From Runella sp. CRIBMP (GTDB lineage Bacteria > Bacteroidota > Bacteroidia > Cytophagales > Spirosomataceae), in the NCBI RefSeq assembly GCF_009905605.1, contig NZ_JAAAKZ010000008.1:1-64000 (forward strand): a DNA stretch of 64,000 bases. Direction: 5' to 3'. Positions 49,625 to 59,876 of the stretch are shown one piece after another. Below the pieces are notes generated by a model. That model did not search any database, was not told the origin of the DNA, and worked only from the letters and a program-made list of their open reading frames with translations. Each line of letters opens with the position of its first letter. Position 1 is the first letter of the stretch. The translations under genes were made by a program, and so were the position numbers.

Positions 49625-52492
49625 TTATTTTTCACTTCCGCCACCCAATTGTGAACCTCCACTTACCTTGGCTGGAGCCAAGTGCTGATTGATGCCTTTT
49701 TCGACCAAGGGCAAGCCTTCTGCCATCCACGAAGGCGCGGGGGCGTCTTTGAGGTAATGGTCAAAATATTGGTACAAACGAACCGCGAAATCTTTCATGT
49801 TTTGACGTTTGGTCAAGCCGTGTTTTTCGCCATTGTAGTTAAGCATCCAAACGGGTTTGTTCAGACGTTTCAGTGCCATATAAAACTCTATTCCTTGGTA
49901 CCAGGGCACAGCGCCGTCGTCGTCGTTGTGCATCATGAGCACAGGTGTTTGAATCTTGGGCGCGTGAAAAAGCGGCGAGTTTTCGAGGTATTGCATGGGT
50001 TTTTCCCATAGTGTACCCCCAATACGGGTCTGGGTGCGCTCATACTGTGCTTGGCGAGAAAGTCCTGTGTCCCAGCGGATACCACCGTAAGCGCTGGTCA
50101 TGTTGGCTACGGGAGCGCCCGCTTCGGCAGCTTTGAAAAGGTTGGTCTGCGTGACCAAGTAGGCTGTTTGGTAGCCTCCCCAACTGTGCCCTGAGATTCC
50201 TATTTTGTCTTTATCGACAAATCCTTTGTCAATCATGCTCAACACGCCGGGTACGATACAATTGTAGGCACTTTGGCCTGGATAGCCCGTTTTGTACACA
50301 ATATCAGGGACAAAAACCAAGTAACCATTGCTCACAAAATAAGAGAAATTGATGTACGAGCGGATGGGACGAGGGGCGTAGTGGGTGTGTACGTTATCGG
50401 CGTTTTTCTCGTAAAAGTACGTCATCATGGGGTACTTTTTGGTCGAGTCAAAATTCTCTGGTTTGTACAATAATCCCTGCATAGGTGTGCCATCGCCTGC
50501 TCTCCAGCTCACGATTTCGACCGAGCCCCACAGGTAGTTGGACTGCTGAGGATTGGCATTGGTGACCCGGGTGATGTTCTTGAAACTTCCGTCGGTTGCG
50601 TACCAATCGGGATATTCTTTAAAGGTTTGTTTTGTGAACAGATAACGGTCGGCATTTTTGGCTTTCAGTACCAGATTACCTACGCTAAAATCGCCCTCGT
50701 ACAACTTTGTTACCTGCAAAGTAGGAGATAACTGCGCAAAACCCGACTGCTTGGTGGTTTCGTTGACGGTGCTCAGGAGCAACGGTTTAGATAAATCAAC
50801 GTTCCGTTCTTCCGCATCCAATCGTACGTAGCGGTAGACTCGTTTGTCGCCCCGACCGTTGGTTAATTTCTTAGGATTATTAGGATTCTGCGGGTCAATT
50901 TGCCAAATATCAAAACGATCGTTGATGAGGATGGATTGGTCGCCTTTGGTCCAGCCCGCAAGGCCGTAAGGATTTGGAAAATCAGGGTGGTCGTCTTCCT
51001 CGTCGGCAAATTTGACGGCTTTATTGGTGGTCAATTGGATGGTTTTATTGGCCGCTATATCGTGCGCAAACCAAGCGGTGTCGGGGTTGGAAAACCAGTA
51101 CAAATACTTGCCCTCGGGCGATACGCGCGCATTGCCTTGGATTTTTTCTTTGAGCATGGTTTTAGAACCGTCGCGGGTGCTGATGAGGTACGCATCTTCT
51201 TTGGGGTTCCAGTCCCAGTGCTGATTGGAGTAGCGAATGTCGGAGTGACCGATGATAAAATCGCCGTTTCCTTCATTGATCAACTCGGTCTCTGGAATGA
51301 GTTCACTGCCCAATTGGACCAATTTTTTATCGCTGAGGTTGACCATCGCCAAATACGATTTTTTGCGGTCTCTTTCCAAAGATACTTTTTGTTGGGTTTG
51401 GAGTTTGGCGTCCTGCCAATGCCACACTTCCACGTTCACGATTTCTTCGTTGAGGAGCGTGGTATCCTGAACAATGGGTTTAGGATTGGTTCCGAAGAAC
51501 AATTTCGCCCCATCTTTGGAGAATTTGGGTGTGTATTCGCTGCTTATGAGCCAGCCCTGCGCGGCGGGTTGGGTGGTTTCGTCGGCCAAGCGGGTGGCGG
51601 TGGCGTCGCCTGATTTCCAGTAAAATAACTTCGGTAAACGAATCTGAACTTTGGCGTTAGTGTCCAAATCGGCCACAAAAGCGAGTTGGTCGCCGTTTTC
51701 ATCAAAGGATAATTTCTTGAATTTATGCTTTGGCAAGCCCGCATGAATCAGGGTGAGTTGATTGGTGGCGGGTTCAAAGATATAAACGCCCGTTTTGGTA
51801 GAATCAGCACCCGTAGAAGCGAAGGCGAGGCGTTTACCATTTTTGGCTACTTCGTATTCGGTCACAAACGGAAATGTTTTTTCAGTTCCGCTTTTCAATT
51901 GTCTCACCACCAACCGATAACCGTTTTCATCCGATTCCCGTTTGGGACGTTTGCTCGGGGCTTTTTGGGTGGTATCGGGCTTTACTTTGGGGCTTTCGCC
52001 CAAGAACGCTACCCAATCGCTGCCTTTTTCGGGCAGTTTAAAAGACTGAACCGTTGGGAATTTGACCAGCTTTTTGGAAGCGAGTGCATAAATCCCCAAT
52101 GAGTCTTTGGGCAGTTCGTCTTTCTTCTTTTTGGCGCGCCTTGCCGCCTTTGTTGCTTCGAGTTGGGGTTTTATTTTAAAAACGGCAAACTCCGAATCTG
52201 TGCTTAACCTCAATCCTTCACCACGGGCTACGGAGTCGGCTTGATTGGTGGCGAGATTGTGAAATACCACTTTCCCATCGCCTTCTTGTGGATTGAGCGC
52301 ATAGCCAAACCACTGTCCGTTGTGGCTGATAACCCGCTCAGGAATGTCTTTCCAAAAATCGTACACATCGTGGGTAAGCGGCTTTTTAACGACCGTCGTC
52401 GGGGGAGGCGGGGCCGATTTTTTTGCTTTCTTTTGGGCAATGAGCGTGGGAGAAAGCCCTCCTAACAGTAGAAGCAGTAAATACTTTTTCAT
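49625..52492 (-). CDS. Secreted S9-family peptidase (prolyl oligopeptidase type)
   Basis: 955 residues from MKKYLLLLLLGGLSPTLIAQ (ATG at 52492; an ATG at 52507 only adds five residues before the signal peptide). A Lys/Pro-rich segment and a long beta-propeller (about 60-680) precede the catalytic alpha/beta-hydrolase domain. The nucleophile is in KIGISGHSWGGYQTAYLV, the Asp in LMMHNDDDGAVPWYQG, and the His in NYNGEKHGLTKRQN. The order Ser-Asp-His and the propeller identify the S9 family, which cleaves short peptides. Exported, so it probably degrades peptides in the periplasm or outside. Confidence 0.93.
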   Translation of the reverse strand: MKKYLLLLLLGGLSPTLIAQKKAKKSAPPPPTTVVKKPLTHDVYDFWKDIPERVISHNGQWFGYALNPQEGDGKVVFHNLATNQADSVARGEGLRLSTDSEFAVFKIKPQLEATKAARRAKKKKDELPKDSLGIYALASKKLVKFPTVQSFKLPEKGSDWVAFLGESPKVKPDTTQKAPSKRPKRESDENGYRLVVRQLKSGTEKTFPFVTEYEVAKNGKRLAFASTGADSTKTGVYIFEPATNQLTLIHAGLPKHKFKKLSFDENGDQLAFVADLDTNAKVQIRLPKLFYWKSGDATATRLADETTQPAAQGWLISSEYTPKFSKDGAKLFFGTNPKPIVQDTTLLNEEIVNVEVWHWQDAKLQTQQKVSLERDRKKSYLAMVNLSDKKLVQLGSELIPETELINEGNGDFIIGHSDIRYSNQHWDWNPKEDAYLISTRDGSKTMLKEKIQGNARVSPEGKYLYWFSNPDTAWFAHDIAANKTIQLTTNKAVKFADEEDDHPDFPNPYGLAGWTKGDQSILINDRFDIWQIDPQNPNNPKKLTNGRGDKRVYRYVRLDAEERNVDLSKPLLLSTVNETTKQSGFAQLSPTLQVTKLYEGDFSVGNLVLKAKNADRYLFTKQTFKEYPDWYATDGSFKNITRVTNANPQQSNYLWGSVEIVSWRAGDGTPMQGLLYKPENFDSTKKYPMMTYFYEKNADNVHTHYAPRPIRSYINFSYFVSNGYLVFVPDIVYKTGYPGQSAYNCIVPGVLSMIDKGFVDKDKIGISGHSWGGYQTAYLVTQTNLFKAAEAGAPVANMTSAYGGIRWDTGLSRQAQYERTQTRIGGTLWEKPMQYLENSPLFHAPKIQTPVLMMHNDDDGAVPWYQGIEFYMALKRLNKPVWMLNYNGEKHGLTKRQNMKDFAVRLYQYFDHYLKDAPAPSWMAEGLPLVEKGINQHLAPAKVSGGSQLGGGSEK

Positions 52493-52507
52493 TATTTGGT
52501 CAGGCAA

Positions 52508-52926
52508 ATGGTTATTGTTTGTTGATTAGGTCAAATTTCAGAAGTTTAGGCTACCCCTGCTAAAATTATTTCCAATTTGCGACGAACCGGAAAAATCCGA
52601 CTATGATTTGGGTTCTCGAACATCCAAGGCGGGGGGGGTAATGCGTTTTCTCCCAAAAAATACTGTTTTTAACAATCTTTATATTTTACATTTTTCGGGT
52701 TATAATTTTTTAAATTTTCCAATTTTCGACTAACCAGAAGAATGCATTTTTAACACTTTTACATTTTACATTTCTCGAGTTATGATTTTTCGGTTTTCCA
52801 AATAAACCCCTTCTATTTCCCGGTTCATACGTTCGGTATCTTTTTTGTAAACTTACTCAAAATCGCGTTTTATTGCCAAAATATCCCCAATTTTGCGCTT
52901 TAACCACCAATTTTTACCCCGAACCA
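52508..52926. other. Gene-free, AT-rich region with degenerate tandem repeats
   Basis: Two imperfect copies of an ~80-bp unit: TTTTTAACAATCTTTATATT... at 52666-52712 and TTTTAACACTTTTACATTTT... at 52747-52792, each ending in TCGGGTTATAATTTT or TCGAGTTATGATTTT. The companion block CCAATTTGCGACGAACCGG (~52571) recurs as CCAATTTTCGACTAACCAG (~52719). A G8 run lies at about 52631-52638. It contains the promoter region of proC but no clear consensus element. Confidence 0.5.
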
Positions 52927-53730
52927 ATGAAAATTGCTATTGTAGGTTGCGGAAACATGGGCATGGCCTTTGCCAAATCGTTTTTGCAGTATGATCTTGT
53001 AAAAAAAGAGAACCTTCTTTTGATTGAAAAAAGCGCCGACCGCGCTGAAACCCTGCGTACCGAAAACACGGGCGTGGTGATTGAAACCATCAGTACGCAC
53101 ATAGGAGAGTACGATATTGTGATTCTGTCGGTCAAGCCGCAGGATTTTGCGGCGGTGCAGGATGCGTTACGCGAAGTATTACAGCCACAGCAGGTGATAT
53201 TGTCGATTATGGCAGGGATTCCGATTGCCAATATTCAGGAAAAACTTGACCATCGGTTGGTCATCCGGGCCATGCCCAATACCCCTGCCATGCTTGGAAT
53301 GGGCATTACGGGCTTCTCGGCAGCCAAGGAGTTGAGTTTTGCGCAATTGTTAAAAGTAGACAACCTCATCAACGCCACGGGGCGTTCGGTGTTTTTGGAA
53401 GACGAATCCATGCTGGATGCCGTAACGGCCCTGAGTGGTAGCGGTCCGGCGTATTTTTATTATTTGGTCAAAGCGATGGTCGAGGCGGGTAAGAAAATGG
53501 GCTTTGAAGAGTCATTGGCGACGCTTTTGGTCAAACAAACGATGTTGGGCTCGTTTCATTTAATCAATAATGCCGACAAAAGTTTGGATGATTTAATCAA
53601 GGCAGTGGCGTCAAAAGGCGGCACGACAGAAGCGGCTTTACGGGAGTTTGAAGCGGGCGATTTATCCAAAACCCTTCAAACGGGAATATTGGCGGCCGAG
53701 CGTCGGGCGAAGGAATTGTCAAAAGGATAG
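52927..53730 (+). CDS. proC: Pyrroline-5-carboxylate reductase
   Basis: 267 residues from ATG 52927 (MKIAIVGCGNMGMAFAKSFL), the usual size and N-terminal Rossmann start; the frame is open 18 codons earlier without similarity. It reduces 1-pyrroline-5-carboxylate to proline with NAD(P)H, the last step of proline synthesis. The signature near the C-terminus, ALSGSGPAYFYYLVKAMVEA and GTTEAALREFEAGDL, is the P5CR family pattern. No other proline genes are near. A gliding-motility-type protein follows 81 bp later. Confidence 0.96.
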   Translation: MKIAIVGCGNMGMAFAKSFLQYDLVKKENLLLIEKSADRAETLRTENTGVVIETISTHIGEYDIVILSVKPQDFAAVQDALREVLQPQQVILSIMAGIPIANIQEKLDHRLVIRAMPNTPAMLGMGITGFSAAKELSFAQLLKVDNLINATGRSVFLEDESMLDAVTALSGSGPAYFYYLVKAMVEAGKKMGFEESLATLLVKQTMLGSFHLINNADKSLDDLIKAVASKGGTTEAALREFEAGDLSKTLQTGILAAERRAKELSKG

Positions 53731-53811
53731 AAAATAGCAAGTAATCGGGCTTTTTCAACGCCAAAGTTATAATTCTTCGTAATTTAAAAGCTGCATTTTC
53801 GTTTTTTCTGT

Positions 53812-56800
53812 ATGAAGCAAATTTTACGTATTACCTTACTATTTCTGGGAATTACTGGTGGGCTGATGGCGCAGAATTCCGCCGCGGTTCGGTTTGTGCG
53901 AAATCAGGGACAGTGGGAGGCCGCCGTGCGCTATTGCGCCGAAATACCGGGAGGGTATTTGCTGCTGAAAGAAAAATCGCTGATGTATGTCTTCTTTGAA
54001 GAAGAGGCGCTGAAGAGTGTTCACGCCCGAAAAGGTGCGCCCAATGCCCGCAAAACAGGTGCGTTAAACGGGCACGCCGTGGAAGTGCTTTTTGAGGGGG
54101 CAAATCCTACGTTTAATGTAGAAGAACAACACAAAAATCCCGCCACATATAACTACTTTTTGGGCAATGACCCCAACCGTTGGGCGTCCAATGTGGCGTC
54201 GTTTGGTGAAGTAATTTACCGTGATGTGTATCCCGGTATCGACTTCAAAATGTACGCCTTTCGGCAAACGCTCAAATATGAATTTTTGGTGGCCCCCAAT
54301 GCCGATGCTTCGCGTATTAAAATGCGCTATGTGGGCAGCAAAGAGCTAAAACTGGTCAACAACGAGCTGGCCGTGGCCACCACGGTCAATCAATTCAAGG
54401 AAGCGAAGCCTTACACGTACCAAGAAATCAATCAACGTAGCAAGGAAGTAGCTACGCAGTACCGGCTAGAGGGAGAATATCTTTCGTTTGATTTTCCCAA
54501 AGGCTATGACCGTTCGGCCCCGTTGACCATTGACCCAGAACTGGTTTTTTCGACTTTTTCGGGTTCTTACGCCAATAACTTTGGCCACGCCGCTACCTAC
54601 GATACACAGGGAAATTTGTACTCGGTGGGCACGACTCACTCTCTAGGGGTTTTTCCCACCACGGCGGGGGCGTTTCAAAGACAAGTAGGTGGGCCTGGAA
54701 ATCAAGTAGACATTGGACTGCTTAAATTCAGTCCCGATGGTACGCGTTTATTGTATGGCACGTACATTGGTGGTTCTGATTGTGACGTGCCTCATAGCAT
54801 GATTGTGAACAACAAGGATGAATTAGTGATTTTTGGAACGACATCATCCCTTAATTTTCCGCTTACTTCGGGCGCTTTTCAAACCCGTTTTGGGGGCGGA
54901 ACTCCCGTGATGCCCCTCGGTGGATTTGAGTTCAACAACGGTATGGATATTTTTGTCCTGAAATTAAATTCTACGGGGAGTGTGCTGACGGGCAGCACCT
55001 ACGTGGGCGGAAACGGTAGCGATGGATACAGCCGTACGCCTGATTTTACGTTGGCCAATTACGGAGATGAATTTCGGGGAGAAGTAGTGGTCGATGATAA
55101 AGACAACGTCTACGTAGCTACTTCGACTAATTCCTCTAATTTTCCGTTGATGAATGCGCCAGGCAATCAATACGGTGGCCGTCAGGATGCGGTCGTGTTC
55201 AAATTGAGTTCCGATCTGAAAACGATGCTCATGAGTACGTATTTGGGTGGAACTTCAGCCGATGCGGCGTACGGAATCAAGTGGGCTCCCTCGGGAGCGG
55301 TGTACGTGACGGGAGTAACCCGAAGTTCTAATTTGCCCGTAAAAACAGGTGCTTTTAAAAAAGCCCTTTCAGGGTTGGAAGATGGTTTTCTGGCTAAATT
55401 CGCCAATGACCAATTGGCCCAAATTACTTATTTGGGTACCGATAGCTCAGATGTTGGTTATTTGGTGGATGTAGATGCCGAAGAGAATGCCCACGTTTTT
55501 GGAATTACAAACGGTAAATATCCCGCTACGGCGGGTACTTACAATGTGGCAAACGCGGGCCAATTTGTTCATGCACTTGATAAAAACCTTGCCCAAACGG
55601 TATTTTCAACCACCATCGGCTCTACGCGCGGGCGTCCGGACATTGCCCCGACGGCTTTTTTGGTCAATGAGTGCGGCAATATTTATCTTGCTGGATGGGG
55701 AGGGGTGGTAAACAGTCGAAATGGATACATCGCATCAAGCAATACCGCTGGGTTGCCTACCACCGAAGACGCCTTCCGGCGCACCACCACGGGAAGCAAT
55801 TTCTACGTTGCTATTCTGGAAAAAGGGGCGAAATCGTTGCTTTACGGTACATTTATCGGCAGTACCGTTACCAGTACAGACGGAGATCATGTGGATGGAG
55901 GAACCAGCCGATTTGCCAAAAACGGCGTTATTTACCACGCAACCTGTGTATGTCGAATGGCTAATTTTCCATCTACGCCCAATGTTTGGGCGATAAATAA
56001 TAACAGTTCCGATTGCAACAACGCGGCTTTTAAGTTTGACATTGACCGCATGAAGGCCGATTTTGATACTTACGAAGGGTCAACTAAAGGCGTTGTGTCT
56101 GGATGCGCTCCCCTCACGCTGGATTTTATTAATACCAGTGTGGGTGGAAGAACTTACAATTGGGACGTACAGGGTAACAACATCTCGCGAGACCCCGTTA
56201 AAGCAACCTATACCTTTAATCAACCTGGTGAATACCGCGTTACATTGCGGATATTCAATCCGTTGGTGTGTAGAGGTCAGGATGTGGTGACCAAGATTAT
56301 CAAAGTGGGCGTTTCAAAGGCCAAAGCGAGTGGCGATACCACTGTTTGTGCCAATGTGGGCGTGCCGCTTTTTGCCCAGGGTGGCATCAAGTATTCATGG
56401 AGCCCAGCGGCGGGTTTAAGCAATCCCAACATTGCAAATCCCATCGCAAAAGTCAACGCTACTACGCAATTTATCTGTACCGTTACCGATTCTAATTGTA
56501 CCGTCAAACGCAACGTGACGGTTACTGTAAATAATAACAAACCTGATTTTCAGGCTTTAAAAGATACCACGATATGTGTTGGTCAAAGTGCGGTTTTGAC
56601 GGCCTTGGGCAGTGCCACTCGTTACCGTTGGAGTCCTGCATTGACCTTGAGTGATTCTGTTGGAACACGCATCGTTGCCAAACCTGCCCAAACGACTACG
56701 TACACCGTAACGGGGGTTTACGCCGATGGTTGTTTACCCCAAAAAAGCGTAACGGTCAAGATTGAAGATACCAAAACGGATTTCAGGGTCGTGCCGGATA

Positions 56801-57486
56801 CCATTATCTGTGCAGGGCAGAGTGTACAACTCCTTGCGCAGGGAGGAGCAACCAAATTTACGTGGCTGCCTTCGCCGACTTTATCGGATGTTACAATTCG
56901 TAACCCAGTGGCGAAACCTACCCAAACGACTACTTACACCGTGACGGGTACGTACCCCGACGGGTGCACCCCCGTGCGAACCATCACCGTCAATGTAGAG
57001 CAAGGGCCGCAAAATGTGCGCTTCGAAATAGCACCTATTTACGTCTGTGGACAACCCACTACGTTGCAGTATTTTAATCGAACCTCTGGTAATGCAAAAT
57101 TTGAGTGGGATTTGGGGAATGGTACGCGCAGCACCAACGCTACCCCTGCGATTGCTACTTATACCCAAAACGGCACCTATCAGGTGACGCTCAGCGCTTT
57201 TTCAGCCTATGGTTGTACCACCTCTGTGACACAGACGGTGTCGGTATTGAACTTAGATAAGATTCCTAACGTCATCACCCCCAACGGTGACGGCAAAAAC
57301 GACACGTTCATCATTGGAATTCCCAACGCCCAACTGGAAGTATTTAACCGGTGGGGAAAGCAAGTGTATAGCAATGCTAATTATCCCGATGATTGGGGCA
57401 AAGGGGTTTTGAATGGCACGTACTTCTACCAATTAAAAGTAACGCCTACGGTTCAGTGCAAAGGCTGGGTACAGGTCATAGAATAA
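53812..57486 (+). CDS. Large secreted SBBP/PKD protein with gliding-motility C-terminal (type IX) domain
   Basis: 1224 residues with signal peptide (KQILRITLLFLGITGGLMAQ). An N-terminal DUF7948-type region (FVRNQGQWEAAVRYCAEIPG, later YRDVYPGIDFKMYAFRQTLK) is followed by SBBP-type beta-propeller repeats from about 240 to 700 (FSTFSGSYANNFGHAATYDT, LLKFSPDGTRLLYGTYIGGS, STYLGGTSADAAYG). A PKD domain (GEYRVTLRIFNPLVC) and three Ig-like repeats with CAGQSVQLLAQGGATKFTW-type motifs follow. The end, PNVITPNGDGKNDTFIIGIP to GTYFYQLKVTP, is the gliding-motility-associated sorting domain for type IX secretion. It is therefore exported to the cell surface or medium. Its role (adhesion or enzyme scaffold) is not shown. 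Confidence 0.92.
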   Translation: MKQILRITLLFLGITGGLMAQNSAAVRFVRNQGQWEAAVRYCAEIPGGYLLLKEKSLMYVFFEEEALKSVHARKGAPNARKTGALNGHAVEVLFEGANPTFNVEEQHKNPATYNYFLGNDPNRWASNVASFGEVIYRDVYPGIDFKMYAFRQTLKYEFLVAPNADASRIKMRYVGSKELKLVNNELAVATTVNQFKEAKPYTYQEINQRSKEVATQYRLEGEYLSFDFPKGYDRSAPLTIDPELVFSTFSGSYANNFGHAATYDTQGNLYSVGTTHSLGVFPTTAGAFQRQVGGPGNQVDIGLLKFSPDGTRLLYGTYIGGSDCDVPHSMIVNNKDELVIFGTTSSLNFPLTSGAFQTRFGGGTPVMPLGGFEFNNGMDIFVLKLNSTGSVLTGSTYVGGNGSDGYSRTPDFTLANYGDEFRGEVVVDDKDNVYVATSTNSSNFPLMNAPGNQYGGRQDAVVFKLSSDLKTMLMSTYLGGTSADAAYGIKWAPSGAVYVTGVTRSSNLPVKTGAFKKALSGLEDGFLAKFANDQLAQITYLGTDSSDVGYLVDVDAEENAHVFGITNGKYPATAGTYNVANAGQFVHALDKNLAQTVFSTTIGSTRGRPDIAPTAFLVNECGNIYLAGWGGVVNSRNGYIASSNTAGLPTTEDAFRRTTTGSNFYVAILEKGAKSLLYGTFIGSTVTSTDGDHVDGGTSRFAKNGVIYHATCVCRMANFPSTPNVWAINNNSSDCNNAAFKFDIDRMKADFDTYEGSTKGVVSGCAPLTLDFINTSVGGRTYNWDVQGNNISRDPVKATYTFNQPGEYRVTLRIFNPLVCRGQDVVTKIIKVGVSKAKASGDTTVCANVGVPLFAQGGIKYSWSPAAGLSNPNIANPIAKVNATTQFICTVTDSNCTVKRNVTVTVNNNKPDFQALKDTTICVGQSAVLTALGSATRYRWSPALTLSDSVGTRIVAKPAQTTTYTVTGVYADGCLPQKSVTVKIEDTKTDFRVVPDTIICAGQSVQLLAQGGATKFTWLPSPTLSDVTIRNPVAKPTQTTTYTVTGTYPDGCTPVRTITVNVEQGPQNVRFEIAPIYVCGQPTTLQYFNRTSGNAKFEWDLGNGTRSTNATPAIATYTQNGTYQVTLSAFSAYGCTTSVTQTVSVLNLDKIPNVITPNGDGKNDTFIIGIPNAQLEVFNRWGKQVYSNANYPDDWGKGVLNGTYFYQLKVTPTVQCKGWVQVIE

Positions 57487-57514
57487 AAAAAGCGGCTTTC
57501 GGGCCGCTTTTTTT
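57485..57514. terminator. Strong bidirectional terminator
   Basis: AAAAAAAGCGGC, loop TTTCGG, GCCGCTTTTTTT: a 12-bp stem with long A and T tails. It overlaps the stop of the large gene and serves the convergent Zn-peptidase gene. Confidence 0.93.
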
Positions 57515-57537
57515 ATTGTGTTTTTAAGTAATCTCCA

Positions 57538-58248
57538 TTAGTCGTCGCTTCTTCTTCCGAGCAACATACTAGCGTAATACATCAGGTTGGCCAGGGCGCC
57601 CAATGCCGCTACTACGTAGGTCATGGCGGCCCACCACAGTGCGTCTTTGGCCATAACGTGCTCGTTGCGGTTTACGATGCCGCGCTGCTCTACCCACGCC
57701 AAAGCCCGACGGCTGGCGTCAAATTCTACCGGAAGGGTAATCAAAGCAAAGAGCGTTACCCCCAAGTTGGCAACGACCAAAACGGTCAAGAGGGTGGTAC
57801 TCACGATTCCTTGGTTGTAGAATATAAACCCGCCAATAAACAGCATTGCCATGTTGAACATATTGAGGATATTGCTGCATACCTGCACCACAGGAACTAA
57901 CGCCGAGCGCATTTTCAGCGGCGCGTAAGCCACTTTATGCTGTACTGCGTGGCCGCATTCGTGGGCTGCCACGGCCGCCGCCGAAACGTTGCGCCCATGA
58001 TACACATCGGCGCTCAGGTTGACGGTTTTATCAACGGGGTTGTAGTGGTCGGTGAGCATTCCTTCTACCTGAGTAATACGCACATCGTAGATTCCGTTGT
58101 CGCGCAACATGCGGTCGGCGATTTCGGCCCCGCTCATTCCGTTCATCAATCCCACCTGCGAGTACTCCGTAAATTTGCTTTTCAGACGCCACTGGACAAA
58201 CATCCCAATGACCATGAATACGATACCAATAAGAATTAAACCTCCCAT
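57538..58248 (-). CDS. Membrane zinc metallopeptidase (Zn_peptidase_2, YugP-like)
   Basis: 236 residues. An N-terminal membrane segment (LILIGIVFMVIGMFVQWRLK), the motif MSGAEIADRMLRDNGIYDV, DHYNPVDKTVNLSADVYHGR, and the zinc site HECGHAVQH (HExxH type) in AAVAAHECGHAVQHKVAYAP. Two or three further hydrophobic segments follow. The family is widespread, membrane-anchored and of unknown substrate. It is the last gene of the minus-strand run that includes panC, panD, a flippase-like gene and the heptose adenylyltransferase, with a 96-bp gap to the latter. Confidence 0.9.
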   Translation of the reverse strand: MGGLILIGIVFMVIGMFVQWRLKSKFTEYSQVGLMNGMSGAEIADRMLRDNGIYDVRITQVEGMLTDHYNPVDKTVNLSADVYHGRNVSAAAVAAHECGHAVQHKVAYAPLKMRSALVPVVQVCSNILNMFNMAMLFIGGFIFYNQGIVSTTLLTVLVVANLGVTLFALITLPVEFDASRRALAWVEQRGIVNRNEHVMAKDALWWAAMTYVVAALGALANLMYYASMLLGRRSDD

Positions 58249-58344
58249 TTTTGTTTCTTAGATTTATTGATTTTAGGTTGATTAATGGATTTTTGTATCT
58301 ATCAACAAGAACATAAAACCGTCAAAATCTACTTAAAATCAGGG

Positions 58345-58830
58345 TTAATAGCCTTTTTTTATCTTCTCAATAAGTAAAGAAGTAGAATAACCTTGAACCA
58401 ACGGAACGGTTAATACTTCTCCTCCTCTTTCAACGACAAAATCCGCGCCAACGATATTTTGGGGGGTATAATCATCGCCTTTTACCAAAATATCAGGACA
58501 AATTGTCTGAATCAGCTCCAGAGGAGTGGGCTCACCGAACAAAATGACAGCATCCACAAACTCCAACGCGGCCATCAAACGTGCTCTGGCGTACTCATTG
58601 ACCACTGGGCGCAGTGGTCCTTTCAGTTTGCTGACCGAGGCATCGGTGTTTAGGCCCAGCACCATTTTGTGGCCGAGATTGCGGGCCTTTTCTAAATAGT
58701 CGATATGCCCTAAATGGACAATATCAAAGCAACCATTGGTGAAAACAATTTTTTTACCCTCTGCTTGCCATGCGCGAGCGGCTGCGGCGCCAGCTTCCCA
58801 TGACATAATTTTGTCGGCAGTATTAGACAT
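58345..58830 (-). CDS. rfaE2: D-glycero-beta-D-manno-heptose 1-phosphate adenylyltransferase
   Basis: 161 residues, corresponding to the C-terminal half of E. coli HldE as a separate protein. The nucleotidyltransferase signature is [20 protein letters not shown] (HxGH in HLGH); [39 protein letters not shown] and [13 protein letters not shown] complete the family pattern. It makes ADP-heptose for LPS inner core. The kinase half is not next to it. Its start overlaps the end of the flippase-like gene by 8 bp. A heptosyltransferase-like gene at 36 kb could use the product. Confidence 0.93.
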   Translation of the reverse strand: MSNTADKIMSWEAGAAAARAWQAEGKKIVFTNGCFDIVHLGHIDYLEKARNLGHKMVLGLNTDASVSKLKGPLRPVVNEYARARLMAALEFVDAVILFGEPTPLELIQTICPDILVKGDDYTPQNIVGADFVVERGGEVLTVPLVQGYSTSLLIEKIKKGY

Positions 58831-59866
58831 TTTTGTTTGAAATAGAATGTGAAAGTGAAGTTTGACTTTCGGCTTTGGGACTTTTGACCAAGGTGATAAT
58901 GAACGAAATACCGCCTAACAACAACATCAGAATCATTTGGGTACCGTGAATGTAGGTGGCCAATGCCAGCCCATTTTCTTTGGATAATCCGTACAGTACC
59001 AGCGCGCTACTGACCAGAATATGGTACGGCCCAATTCCACCCTGTACAGGTGCCGACATTCCCAATCCGCTCATAATCAGAACAGTCAATCCCGCCAAAA
59101 GGGTAAGGTGGGACGATTCGGGGAGCACAAAAAAGCAAACGTAAGAACTGAGCAGGTACATTGTCCAAATCAAAACCGTGTGAAAAACAAACGCCCACGG
59201 ATTACGAAGTTTACGAACACTCAAGAGTCCTTCCACTAATCCCAGCACAAATCCTTCGATTTTAGCAAAAAGAGAATTCTGACGCAGCCGTTCGGCGTTG
59301 TTACGATAAAACCACCAAGCCGCTACCGCAATGCCTATTCCCAATACGGCCACGCCGCCCAAAAGGACTATTCGTCCCGAGCCGTTGCCCGAGCCCATTC
59401 CCAATTTTTCGCCGAAAAGGCTCATGAAAAAATCGCTCAATCGGTTGAATTCCAGTATGAAAGCCAAGCCAATGAGCGCTAGAAGGCTAATCACATCAAA
59501 TACCCGCTCGGCTACTACCGTTCCAAAGCTGACATTGACGGGCACACGCTCTAGCCGATTGAGCGTGCCACACCGCGTCACCTCTCCCGCGCGGGGAATG
59601 AGTTGGTTGGCAAAATAACCCGTAAATACCGCCACGGTGGAGTCAAATGAAGAGGGTTTAAACCCTAGCGGCTCAAGCAACATATTCCAGCGGTAGGCCC
59701 GACTCCAAGCGGCAATGATGGTAAAGAGTGTAACCAGAATGAGCCACCAATGATTGGCATTTTCGAATTTAGCCCACATAGCGGCCAAATCCATGTCTTT
59801 AAAAACGTACCACATCAAGCCACCCGCAATGGCCAGCGAAAGACAATATTTAAGGATATTTTTCAT
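58823..59866 (-). CDS. Flippase-like membrane protein (LPG-synthase TM / UPF0104 domain)
   Basis: 347 residues from ATG 59866 ([20 protein letters not shown]); a longer frame to 59887 would overlap panD. It has about eight membrane segments and family motifs [40 protein letters not shown] and [20 protein letters not shown]. It matches the integral-membrane part of lysylphosphatidylglycerol synthase (flippase module), without the C-terminal synthase domain. Members are thought to move lipid-linked molecules across the inner membrane, but the substrate here is unknown. Co-directional with panD (10-bp gap) and overlapping rfaE2. Confidence 0.88.
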   Translation of the reverse strand: MKNILKYCLSLAIAGGLMWYVFKDMDLAAMWAKFENANHWWLILVTLFTIIAAWSRAYRWNMLLEPLGFKPSSFDSTVAVFTGYFANQLIPRAGEVTRCGTLNRLERVPVNVSFGTVVAERVFDVISLLALIGLAFILEFNRLSDFFMSLFGEKLGMGSGNGSGRIVLLGGVAVLGIGIAVAAWWFYRNNAERLRQNSLFAKIEGFVLGLVEGLLSVRKLRNPWAFVFHTVLIWTMYLLSSYVCFFVLPESSHLTLLAGLTVLIMSGLGMSAPVQGGIGPYHILVSSALVLYGLSKENGLALATYIHGTQMILMLLLGGISFIITLVKSPKAESQTSLSHSISNKNV

Positions 59867-59876
59867 GGATAAATGG

